49,194 bases of DNA from Clostridia bacterium (GTDB taxonomy: Bacteria > Bacillota > Clostridia > Oscillospirales > Acutalibacteraceae), in contig JAFSYM010000158.1 in the NCBI GenBank assembly GCA_017450005.1, positions 1 through 49,194 on the forward strand. The letters are read 5' to 3'. The notes under the pieces are model-generated. The model made no database searches and was not told where the DNA came from. It saw only the letters and a list, made by a program, of their open reading frames with translations. This document shows, piece by piece, positions 26,583-34,414 of this stretch; within the stretch, counting starts at the first letter, position 1; each line of letters begins with the position of its first letter. The position numbers and the translations under genes are program-made.

Positions 26583-26604
26583 ATACTACATGACTTTGTA
26601 GTAT
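26583..26604. promoter_or_regulatory. Palindromic candidate operator of the inositol operon
   Basis: ATACTACA-TGACTT-TGTAGTAT is a perfect 8-bp inverted repeat with a 6-bp centre. It overlaps a TATACT -10-like element (minus strand, 26600-26605) and is just upstream of iolC, fitting a repressor site. No iolR-type gene is in the window. Confidence 0.6.
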
Positions 26605-26614
26605 ACCTTAAATT

Positions 26615-26643
26615 AGCATAGCATATTTTGTATACGGTTGCAA
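26615..26643 (-). promoter_or_regulatory. Possible promoter of the inositol operon
   Basis: Minus strand -35 TTGCAA (26638-26643), 17-bp spacer, -10 TATGCT (26615-26620). An alternative -10, TATACT, lies at 26600-26605 within the palindrome but has no good -35. Either places the palindrome at or just after the transcription start. Confidence 0.45.
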
Positions 26644-26705
26644 GTATTTCCTTTGATTTTACAGCAAAATTTTTGCTTTATTATTTCGATTTTCAAAAAA
26701 ACAGT

Positions 26706-26753
26706 CTTGTTGACTTTTTCCTGAAAAGACTTGTTGACTTTTTCCTGAAAAGA
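26706..26753 (+). repeat. Perfect 24-bp tandem duplication in a promoter
   Basis: The unit CTTGTTGACTTTTTCCTGAA plus AAGA occurs twice without any mismatch (26706-26729 and 26730-26753). Each copy includes a TTGACT -35 element and an imperfect CTTTT/AAAAG inverted repeat. Confidence 0.9.
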
Positions 26754-26761
26754 GTTATAAT
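26734..26761 (+). promoter_or_regulatory. Promoter of the MacB-like operon
   Basis: -35 TTGACT (26734-26739, second copy of the tandem repeat), 16-bp spacer, -10 TATAAT (26756-26761). The expected start near 26768 leaves about 26 nt before the proposed ATC start codon. Confidence 0.7.
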
Positions 26762-26793
26762 AGAACAACACACAACGATGGGAGGGAGCGACG

Positions 26794-27522
26794 ATCGAAG
26801 CAGAAGAAAAAAAGAAGCTCATTGAAGTCTGCGGTCTTTGCCGCGGCTATGCGATGGGGGACGAGCGCGTTATTGCGCTGCGCAACATCAACCTGACGTT
26901 CTACGAAGGGGAAATCTGCTGTATCTTCGGCGCATCAGGCTCCGGAAAAAGTACACTGCTCAATTTGCTGGCCGGTATGGAAAAGCCGAACCTCGGCAGC
27001 ATTCTGATCGACGGCACAGATATTACAAAACTGTCCGAAAACGAAATGGCCGCTTTCCGACAGCGGAATATCGGATTTGTGTTTCAGGGTTATAATCTGC
27101 TGCCTGCACTTACCGCCGAGGAAAACGTGGCTATGCCTTTGATGTTCTACGGATTGGACAGAGCAAAGAGGCAGCAGGCTGCACGCGCGGTACTGCGTGA
27201 AGTCGGCCTTGGGGATCGGATCCGGCATTACCCGACACAGATGTCGGGCGGTCAACAGCAGCGTACGGGCATTGCGCGGGCATTCGTCGCGCACCCGAGA
27301 ATCGTCTTTGCGGACGAACCGACCGGCAATCTGGATTCTAAAACAACAGTTGAAGTCATGGATATGATGGTGCGTTTTGCGCGCCAATTCAGGGAAACGC
27401 TGATTCTTGTCACGCACAATCCCGAGCTTGCCGCATACACAGACCGTATCATTACGCTCAAAGACGGCGAAGTGATTGATGATATCTACAGAAACGAGGA
27501 AGAAAAACATGCCAAACATTAA
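26794..27522 (+). CDS. ABC transporter ATP-binding protein (MacB/LolD type), non-canonical start
   Basis: 242 residues counted from ATC at 26794. Walker A GASGSGKS (46-53), Q-loop VFQGYN, signature MSGGQQQ, Walker B VFADEP and the His switch VTHNPE are intact, as in the MacB/LolD/FtsE group that powers envelope export or mechanotransmission. The frame is open back to a TAG at 26761 but contains no ATG, GTG or TTG before 26854. Starting at that ATG would delete the first beta strand and the A-loop Tyr (IEVCGLCRGYA). GGGAGG (26780-26785) is ideally spaced, 8 nt, to ATC. So either ATC initiates, or a sequencing error or frameshift is present. It overlaps the next gene by 14 nt. Confidence 0.85.
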   Translation: MEAEEKKKLIEVCGLCRGYAMGDERVIALRNINLTFYEGEICCIFGASGSGKSTLLNLLAGMEKPNLGSILIDGTDITKLSENEMAAFRQRNIGFVFQGYNLLPALTAEENVAMPLMFYGLDRAKRQQAARAVLREVGLGDRIRHYPTQMSGGQQQRTGIARAFVAHPRIVFADEPTGNLDSKTTVEVMDMMVRFARQFRETLILVTHNPELAAYTDRIITLKDGEVIDDIYRNEEEKHAKH

Positions 27523-29020
27523 ACAAACATTGACGATATTGATTTGTGTCCTGCTGTGTGTCAGCGTATCTTTCAGCACATTTGCGGACGAATGGGATGA
27601 TGAACCCTATACGGAAGAGCAGACGTTGACAACGCAAGTCACACAACCTGAAACGTCCGCGCCGCATGGAACGCTTGCAACCGAACCCGCGACAAAAGCG
27701 ACCACTACCGCAGCAGCCAAAGCTGTGAATCCGCCTTTGATAAAGATCACGCGCGAAGACATTGCACGCAAACCAAAAGCCGGCGATTCCTTTACCATGA
27801 CCGTTGTCTTTCATAATTACAGCGGGGACGTATCCATTCGCAGCGGTCTTGCGTCTTTTGAGCCGAGCGAAGGACTTGTACTGGTTGAAAATTCCGCTTC
27901 CAAGGTAGTTCCCGTAATCGGTCCGAGCGGTGTGCGCAGCGTGCAGGTAAAACTGCGTGTAACCAAGGACGCCGCGGCATCTCAATCCGTATCCGTAAGT
28001 TACGCGTACAGCTACAATACGCCCGAAGGACTTGTGCAGGCTGAGGCGAGTGAAAAACTGATTCTTGCCGTTACGCCTGCGGCCTCTCAGGAAACGACCG
28101 AAAAAAACGGCACGGCAAATGCAACGCCCAATATTATCGTTACATCCTACAATTACGGCGGGACGATTGCTGCCGGCGATACGTTTTCGCTGTCGCTGCA
28201 ATTCACGAATACAAGTGAAAAACTTGCTGCGGAAAACATCGTGATGTCTGTGGAAACCGGAGACGGGATCACGATTACGTCCGCATCCAATACATATTTT
28301 TATAAGAAACTCGCCGCCGGAAGCAGCTTATCGCAGCAAATTCCGATGCGTGTTGCGGCGAATGCCAGTCCGGACGGCGCCAAAATCGACATCTCCTTCC
28401 GGTATGAGTTTGTCGATGCAGGCACGCGCTCCGATGCATCTACAGCCGAAAAGTTATCCATTCCGATTTATATCCCCGACCGCTTTACCGTCTCGATGCC
28501 GGATACCGAAGTGATTGGCATGCAGGGAGAAGAGATTTCCGTCTCTTTGCCTTATGTCAATAAAAGCAAGAGCGAAGTGAGTAATGTGGAAGCAGAACTG
28601 ATCTATGATGATTCCATGATTTTCTGCGAGCAGCCACGGCTCAACCTCGGCAATTTTGAACCGGGCAAGAGCGGCAGCATAGACTTTTTCTTTGTCGCCA
28701 ACGAGCCGGGCAACGGAACGGTGACGGTAAAAATCAAATACGAGGACGAACTCACGCAGGAAAAAACGCTGGAAATGCACGTACCGTATTCGGCCGATCC
28801 CATGAACAATGAGTTTGATATGGAAGACGAACCGATGGATATGCCGCAGGAAGAGTCCGCGGGGCATACGTGGATCTGGATACTTTGCGGCGGGATAGCT
28901 CTGGCGGTGATTGTGATTGTTTTGATCGTTGTTCTGCGAAAAAAGAAGAAAAAGACGCAAAGCGCCATCGACTTTGATTGGGGTTCGACGCAAGAGGTGA
29001 ATGCGCATGAAGACAATTGA
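27509..29020 (+). CDS. Exported multi-domain protein with C-terminal membrane anchor (COG1361-like)
   Basis: 503 residues. A signal peptide (about 1-24), then a Thr/Glu-rich linker, three Ig-like or CARDB-like beta domains (about 75-185, 200-320 and 325-430, with alternating hydrophobic strands such as FTMTVVFHNY and FSLSLQFTNT), an acidic linker, one membrane helix (about 452-472) and a basic cytoplasmic tail. This resembles COG1361 S-layer-like domain proteins found next to MacB-type ABC genes. It lies between the ATPase and the permease, with overlaps on both sides, so it is probably the extracellular partner of the transporter. ATG (27509) has GAGGAAG before it. Confidence 0.85.
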   Translation: MPNIKQTLTILICVLLCVSVSFSTFADEWDDEPYTEEQTLTTQVTQPETSAPHGTLATEPATKATTTAAAKAVNPPLIKITREDIARKPKAGDSFTMTVVFHNYSGDVSIRSGLASFEPSEGLVLVENSASKVVPVIGPSGVRSVQVKLRVTKDAAASQSVSVSYAYSYNTPEGLVQAEASEKLILAVTPAASQETTEKNGTANATPNIIVTSYNYGGTIAAGDTFSLSLQFTNTSEKLAAENIVMSVETGDGITITSASNTYFYKKLAAGSSLSQQIPMRVAANASPDGAKIDISFRYEFVDAGTRSDASTAEKLSIPIYIPDRFTVSMPDTEVIGMQGEEISVSLPYVNKSKSEVSNVEAELIYDDSMIFCEQPRLNLGNFEPGKSGSIDFFFVANEPGNGTVTVKIKYEDELTQEKTLEMHVPYSADPMNNEFDMEDEPMDMPQEESAGHTWIWILCGGIALAVIVIVLIVVLRKKKKKTQSAIDFDWGSTQEVNAHEDN

Positions 29021-30368
29021 TCTTCTGCGAATGTGCCGGGAAAACCTGTTCCGGCGTAAAGCGCGCACATTTCTTTCGGTGCTGGGCGTTGTGATCGGCT
29101 GCTGCTCGATTCTGCTGATGCTCTCCATCGGCGTAGGTCTGAATGCATCCAATGAAGCGTGGCTCAGCGAAATGGGCGACCTGACAAAAATCGACGTCTT
29201 TGCATACAGTGAAAACGGCAATACTGAGATGAAATTGGATGAAGAAGCGGTTCGCTCTTTTCGCAACACAGAGCATGTTCAGACCGTAATCCCCAAATAC
29301 GGCACCAACGAGCAGTTACGCTTTCGTGTGGTATGCGGCAACAACGAGCGATACAGAGTTGACTTTCTGAATCTCGTTGGTATCGATCCCGACATCCTAT
29401 CCGAAGCCGGCTATACCGTACAGGATGGTCATGCACCCGACAGAATGGATACGGCGCTCATGGGGCAGTATTTTGAATACACACTGCTCGACAGCCGCAA
29501 GCCGGAGGGACGCAACCAGATCCAATATTATGAGTATCTGTACGGAGAATCGCAGGAAGAGATGCCAGACCCGTATCAGAAGCTGGTCGGACAAAAAATC
29601 ACGTTACAGGCGCTCGACGAGGACGAAAAGGTCGTCTATACAAAAGAGCTGACCATCAGCGGAAAACTGGAAGAAAACTATTCCGCCGGATATGAAACGA
29701 CAGAAGGGCTTGTACTGCGTGCCGACGATCTACAGCGGATTGTCAAGGAAACCAATAAAGCGCTCGGCATCAAGCAGAAAGGTTCCCTGATCTCTTCGGT
29801 ATCGGTCATGGCGGACGACATCAAAAATGTAACCGCTGTAGAAGACGCGATTCATGAGATCGGGTATCAGACAAGCAGTATGGCGTCCATGCGCGAGAGC
29901 ACGGAGAAAGAGATGGCCAATATCCAGCTCATTCTCGGTGGAATCGGCGCCGTCAGTCTGCTTGTAGCTGCGATCGGCATTATCAACACAATGATTATGT
30001 CCGTATCGGAACGCACAAAAGAAATCGGTATTATGAAGGCCATCGGCTGCTATGTGCGCGATATCCGCAAATTGTTCCTGATGGAGTCTGCTGCAATCGG
30101 CCTTCTGGGCGGTGTGATCGGATCTGTTCTCAGTTTCATCATATCCTGTATTATCAACCTTGTCGCAGCCGGAATGAACGAATATACGGAAGAATCACAG
30201 ACGTTTTTTGAGACGATGTTTACATCACCTACACGCACTTCGATCATCCCGCTCTGGCTGTTTTTGTTTGGAATGACTTTTTCTGTGCTGATCGGTCTGA
30301 TTGCCGGATTCTATCCCGCCAATAAGGCTGTGAAGATTTCCGCCTTGGAAGCAATGAAAAACGAATAA
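29007..30368 (+). CDS. ABC transporter permease, MacB/FtsX family
   Basis: 453 residues: one N-terminal membrane helix (about 19-41), a large extracellular domain (about 45-300) and three C-terminal helices, in the MacB/FtsX topology. The conserved MSVSERTKEIGIMKAIG loop that contacts the ATPase is present. The extracellular part likely corresponds to the MacB periplasmic core domain. The ATG at 29007 is favoured over an in-frame ATG at 29001, because GAGG is too close to the first. The set of ATPase, exported partner and permease could export a peptide or lipid, or work as an envelope mechanotransmitter; cargo unknown. Confidence 0.88.
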   Translation: MKTIDLLRMCRENLFRRKARTFLSVLGVVIGCCSILLMLSIGVGLNASNEAWLSEMGDLTKIDVFAYSENGNTEMKLDEEAVRSFRNTEHVQTVIPKYGTNEQLRFRVVCGNNERYRVDFLNLVGIDPDILSEAGYTVQDGHAPDRMDTALMGQYFEYTLLDSRKPEGRNQIQYYEYLYGESQEEMPDPYQKLVGQKITLQALDEDEKVVYTKELTISGKLEENYSAGYETTEGLVLRADDLQRIVKETNKALGIKQKGSLISSVSVMADDIKNVTAVEDAIHEIGYQTSSMASMRESTEKEMANIQLILGGIGAVSLLVAAIGIINTMIMSVSERTKEIGIMKAIGCYVRDIRKLFLMESAAIGLLGGVIGSVLSFIISCIINLVAAGMNEYTEESQTFFETMFTSPTRTSIIPLWLFLFGMTFSVLIGLIAGFYPANKAVKISALEAMKNE

Positions 30369-30385
30369 GCGGTGCCACGACAAAA

Positions 30386-30417
30386 AACGCTCCTCATCCG
30401 CACGGACGAGGGGCGTT
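30386..30417. terminator. Bidirectional terminator between permease and thioredoxin genes
   Basis: AACGCTCCTCATCCG pairs with CGGACGAGGGGCGTT with one mismatch and one wobble. On the minus strand six T follow immediately, a strong terminator for trxA; on the plus strand TTGTCTCT follows. Confidence 0.85.
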
Positions 30418-30439
30418 TGTCTCTACTTGGTTTTTTACA

Positions 30440-30760
30440 TTAAAGATATTTCTCGACCAATGCAGACAGATCTTCCTTGCTGCGATAGCCGACGATCCGT
30501 TCCTGCTCAGCGCCGTCTTTAAAAATCATCAGCGTCGGAATGCTCATAATGCCGAACTGCATTGCCACTTCTTCCGCTTCGTCAACGTCCACTTTGCACA
30601 CGTTCAGGCGGCCGTCAAATTCGTCCGAGATCTCCTCAACGATCGGCGCGACCATACGGCACGGGCCGCACCACGTCGCCCAGAAATCGACAAGAACAGG
30701 AAGCTCGGAGCCTTGGATGTAGTCTGCGAAATTCTCATTGTACAGATGTGTGATTGCCAT
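30440..30760 (-). CDS. trxA: Thioredoxin
   Basis: 106 residues with the full thioredoxin fold pattern. The active site WCGPC is at 30-34 in the context FWATWCGPCR, and the cis-Pro loop is MSIPTLMIF. It reduces protein disulfides in the cytoplasm (no signal peptide). The ATG at 30760 is chosen because AAAAGGAG is well placed before it. Its start lies 26 nt inside the 3' end of the GT2 gene, so it is co-transcribed with envelope glycosylation genes, an unusual neighbourhood for a thioredoxin. Confidence 0.95.
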   Translation of the reverse strand: MAITHLYNENFADYIQGSELPVLVDFWATWCGPCRMVAPIVEEISDEFDGRLNVCKVDVDEAEEVAMQFGIMSIPTLMIFKDGAEQERIVGYRSKEDLSALVEKYL

Positions 30761-31712
30761 TGTCATTCTCCTTTTCTGTTTCAAAATTGATTCTTTTTTC
30801 TTCGATCACCAGGGGACGATTCATCACGCGCGTATTGATATTGAGAATATATTCCCCCAAAAAACCGATAAAAAACAACTGTATGGCGCCAAGGAAAAAC
30901 ATCCCGATCAGTGCGGGTGCAGAGCCCATCGGAAACTGATTCCAATTACAGAGCTTGAGAATCAGATAGACGATGCCGATGATCACGCTGATGCAGGCAA
31001 TAATCATGCCGAGGAATGAAGCCATGCGCAACCCGATTTTTGTATAGGACGTGAAACTGAGCATAGCCGCGTCATAGAGCGTATAAAAATTGTTATGCGT
31101 TTTGCCGGCACGACGTTTCGCCTGCTCATAGGGGATATCCTTACGCGCGTATCCGAGCTCCGCAACAATGCCGCGCAAAAAAGGCGTGGGGTCGTTCAGC
31201 GAGCGCAAGACTTCGACAAAACTGCGGTCATACAGACCAAAACCGGTGAAGTGTTCAATCTGTTCGGTGCTGCTCATCTTGCGGATCAATTTATAGTAGC
31301 ATGTGCGCATTAAGCGCATAATCTTGTTTTCCCGGCTTGCCGTTTTAATGCCGCATACAATTTTGTAGCCGCTTTCCCATTCGGACACAAAACGCGGAAT
31401 CAACTCGACAGGGTCCTGAAAATCGGCGCAAATCACGATGACGCAGTCGCCCGTACACTGCAAAATCCCGTAATACGGTGAGTTGAACTGTCCGAAGTTG
31501 CGGCAGTTGAATATCGCCTTGATACGCTTGTCTGTGCGGCAGATTTCCTCTAAAAGCACCCGCGTGCGATCCTGCGAATGATTGTCGATAAACACGATCT
31601 CATATTCATATTCAGCAAGAGAATTGCGCATCACATCGGTAAGCGCACGGCTCATCGGAACAACGTTTTCTTCTTCGTTAAAGCAGGGGACAAGAATACT
31701 GATCTTTGACAT
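30735..31712 (-). CDS. Family 2 glycosyltransferase, polyprenyl-phosphate type (CsbB/GtrB-like)
   Basis: 325 residues. GT-A domain with ISILVPCFNEEENV at the start and the metal/nucleotide motif CADFQDP near 104-110, then two C-terminal membrane helices (about 230-255 and 268-290). This is the layout of polyprenyl-phosphate sugar transferases such as CsbB, GtrB and DPM1-like enzymes, which load a sugar from a nucleotide donor on undecaprenyl phosphate at the inner face. It starts 17 nt after the YfhO-family gene. In Bacillus subtilis CsbB and YfhO cooperate in lipoteichoic acid glycosylation, so the pairing supports an envelope-glycosylation role. A GtcA-like flippase gene is not seen here. 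Confidence 0.9.
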   Translation of the reverse strand: MSKISILVPCFNEEENVVPMSRALTDVMRNSLAEYEYEIVFIDNHSQDRTRVLLEEICRTDKRIKAIFNCRNFGQFNSPYYGILQCTGDCVIVICADFQDPVELIPRFVSEWESGYKIVCGIKTASRENKIMRLMRTCYYKLIRKMSSTEQIEHFTGFGLYDRSFVEVLRSLNDPTPFLRGIVAELGYARKDIPYEQAKRRAGKTHNNFYTLYDAAMLSFTSYTKIGLRMASFLGMIIACISVIIGIVYLILKLCNWNQFPMGSAPALIGMFFLGAIQLFFIGFLGEYILNINTRVMNRPLVIEEKRINFETEKENDNGNHTSVQ

Positions 31713-31729
31713 CTACGACCGCCTCCTCT

Positions 31730-34378
31730 CTAAGTGATCAATGTGATGACGCGGCAGATCATCGGAATGAAATAGATTGCGGCGACTGCCGCGATATCGG
31801 CAACAAAGTATATCCAGAGTACACAAGATGCAGCCTTGCCGTCTGACAGTGCAGGCTTCAACCGTGTTTCCCGCATCAGCCAGAAAACCGCGGCGATCAA
31901 GGCTGCGCAAGATACGAACACGCCGGGAACGAATCCCTTCGGGAAAAACCGCAATTGAATTGTGTTTTGTCCCGGTTCAAGCGGAATCGCCGTAAACGCG
32001 CCGACAGCGCGTTCGGGTGTGACACGCTGTCCGTTGACTGTGCATCGCCAACCGTCGTCAAATGTGATCGGCAGGAAGAGCATCTGATCCGACTGCGATG
32101 CGATCGCCTCGGCCTGAATGGACCGACCGGATGCAGAAACATGTACGCCGGATTGTGCTGCACTGCCGACAAAATCGCGCAGCTTCTGCTTGTCCAGTAG
32201 CGCAATCTTCGTATTCAGCTTGTTTATGGATATGGTGTCGTTCAGAAGCAGAACACGCACCGTGACATGCGTATCGGAAAATTCGCCGAGATCGAGCAGG
32301 CTGTTGTTGAACCGGGTTGTATAGCGCGTATTCATTTCTTCGCCAAGCGACGGCACGGGCACAATCTTTCCGTTGACAAGAAGCTGCATGTTCTTGCGCT
32401 TCGTAGAACCGCCGCAGACAATATACAACTCTTTCGTGCCTGTTACATCAAAATCATACGAGACGGCATACCGATCTTTTTTTTCTGTATAGCGAACAAT
32501 CTCAAGCAAATCGTCCTGTTCGTCCTGCACGCTGTGCCATATTTGATTATTGGCTGCAAAAGCCGATTTATCAAAGATTTCCGGGCTTATGACGGACGCG
32601 GAACAAACCGTTCCGAACGGCAGCGCATACCGGGATTCATACACATGGTAGCTGCCGGCATCCGCGATATAGCGGTAGTCCGTCTGCGGCAGCTCTTCCA
32701 GCGAGAGCACATACCGCTCGCCGAGCAGCGCATCCGTGAAAAACGTGCCGCCGGCATCCAGAATACGTGTGTAAACGGTAGAATAACCGAGCTTTTGCAT
32801 GCTTTTTTTGATTTCGGACGGAATCGTGTGTGTAAAATTGGACATGGACGGATAGTCCGCAATCAGGGGATAGTTGGTGTTCAGCGTCGCGTCAATGTTT
32901 TTGACACGCGCCATTTCGCTGCGATCCAACGGCAGTTCCGAATGAATTGAATCGCACTCTTCGATAAAATCGAGGCTGTACTCAAACGTACGGTTGGAAC
33001 CGGAGTTGACCGCGTGGCTGAAAAAGAATGCGCCCTCAAAAGCAACAAACGCGCCGATCAGAATACACGACAACTTCCGGATACCGAATTTCAGCAGCAG
33101 AAAATATGCGCAGAACAGCGCAAGAAACACTACCGCGAAAGGAATCAAAAGCTGTTTTGAAATAAACGCTGTTTTTGTTTTATCATGAATCACATGCATC
33201 ACGATGACGCCGACGGAAAAAAGCGCGCACGCGGCAACACTGCACAGCACGCCGACCGCTTTGCGTCCGCGGAATAAAGCGCCCGGAAACTGTTCGAGCG
33301 TATAACCGGCGGTCATGAGCAGCGTCAGCTGCAGTAAAAACGCAAACCGCATGGAAAAGTTCACGTAACTGCCCATATGCCAGAGCAGGTTTACATTTTC
33401 AAACACCACCGGCACAAGCATCAGAAACAGGCTGAATAGAATGAACAGAACTTGTTTCGTTTGTTTGCGAATGTGCAGTAATGCAATCAGAACCAGCGAA
33501 AAGGCAAGTGCAGTCATCACAGTTGACATCGCAAACTTGGCAGTCGGGTTCGAGTTCTCGCTCAGAAGCACCTGCCAGTAGCTCTTGGTCGTCTGGAAGC
33601 GGGAGCTTGCCGTCATATAAAAATACGTGGGCAATGCGGAAAACGCTGAGAGCAGAACAGACAGCACAGACGAAGTACCGAAGCGAACGGCGGTATTTTT
33701 GCGGTTTTCTTTCGGAACCAGCAGCAGAATAAACGCCGCGCCTTCAAGGAACAGAAACAGCAACACCATATACGCCGTATATAGCTGAACAATCAGACAA
33801 TAGGTCAGCGAAAGAATATACAGCACGCCGGACTTTCCCCGCATCAACCGATCTGCACCGAGCAGAATCAGCGGTGCAATCCACACAACTTCCAGCCACG
33901 ATGCATTGGAATAGTATTGCAGCAAAAAAGGATTGAAGGCATAGCAGACCGCCAGTACAGTACACCAGAACGGGCCGACGGAAAATCTGCGCGAGAAGAG
34001 GAGCATGGACGTTATCGCTGCAAGAACTATTTTGATGAGCAGAAAGAAAGACATGCTCTCAAGCAGCTTGTCCCGCGGACAAATCAGAAAGAACAGAATG
34101 TTCAGCGGACTGCAGGCATTCTCAAAAACGCCGGTGATAAAAATACCGCCGGCTGTACGCAGATTCAAAAGAATGCTGCCGTTACCGTGCAAGGCGTCCC
34201 ACAGTGTATACAGCATCGGCACATTGCACTGGCCCATGTCGTCGTGCACGATGCTGTCGGTTCCGAAAGGAAAAATACCGTTGACAGCATAGATCACCAG
34301 CACAAGAAACAAAACCACAAGCGCCGGCAAAAAAAGCCAGCGCATACCGGTCTGTCGGAGCGAGTTTTTTTCAGACAT
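31730..34378 (-). CDS. YfhO-family membrane protein, predicted GT-C glycosyltransferase
   Basis: 882 residues. About twelve or more membrane helices fill residues 10-460, starting with a large first loop containing FGTDSIVHDDMGQ, the acidic motif of YfhO-type GT-C enzymes. A soluble extracellular region (about 470-835) follows, and helices at about 838-853 and 862-880 close the protein. YfhO-type proteins are thought to move a sugar from undecaprenyl phosphate onto a surface polymer or protein. AAAGGA precedes the ATG. It lies between the DUF4474 gene and the GT2 gene with short gaps, consistent with one operon. Confidence 0.9.
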   Translation of the reverse strand: MSEKNSLRQTGMRWLFLPALVVLFLVLVIYAVNGIFPFGTDSIVHDDMGQCNVPMLYTLWDALHGNGSILLNLRTAGGIFITGVFENACSPLNILFFLICPRDKLLESMSFFLLIKIVLAAITSMLLFSRRFSVGPFWCTVLAVCYAFNPFLLQYYSNASWLEVVWIAPLILLGADRLMRGKSGVLYILSLTYCLIVQLYTAYMVLLFLFLEGAAFILLLVPKENRKNTAVRFGTSSVLSVLLSAFSALPTYFYMTASSRFQTTKSYWQVLLSENSNPTAKFAMSTVMTALAFSLVLIALLHIRKQTKQVLFILFSLFLMLVPVVFENVNLLWHMGSYVNFSMRFAFLLQLTLLMTAGYTLEQFPGALFRGRKAVGVLCSVAACALFSVGVIVMHVIHDKTKTAFISKQLLIPFAVVFLALFCAYFLLLKFGIRKLSCILIGAFVAFEGAFFFSHAVNSGSNRTFEYSLDFIEECDSIHSELPLDRSEMARVKNIDATLNTNYPLIADYPSMSNFTHTIPSEIKKSMQKLGYSTVYTRILDAGGTFFTDALLGERYVLSLEELPQTDYRYIADAGSYHVYESRYALPFGTVCSASVISPEIFDKSAFAANNQIWHSVQDEQDDLLEIVRYTEKKDRYAVSYDFDVTGTKELYIVCGGSTKRKNMQLLVNGKIVPVPSLGEEMNTRYTTRFNNSLLDLGEFSDTHVTVRVLLLNDTISINKLNTKIALLDKQKLRDFVGSAAQSGVHVSASGRSIQAEAIASQSDQMLFLPITFDDGWRCTVNGQRVTPERAVGAFTAIPLEPGQNTIQLRFFPKGFVPGVFVSCAALIAAVFWLMRETRLKPALSDGKAASCVLWIYFVADIAAVAAIYFIPMICRVITLIT

Positions 34379-34414
34379 GGCATATATCCTTTATCATTCT
34401 GAAAGTCATAATCT

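Noticed and set aside
26778..26825. ATG with a 15-codon frame upstream of the ABC ATPase
   Set aside because: The only ribosome binding site lies inside this frame, not before it, so it is unlikely to be translated independently.
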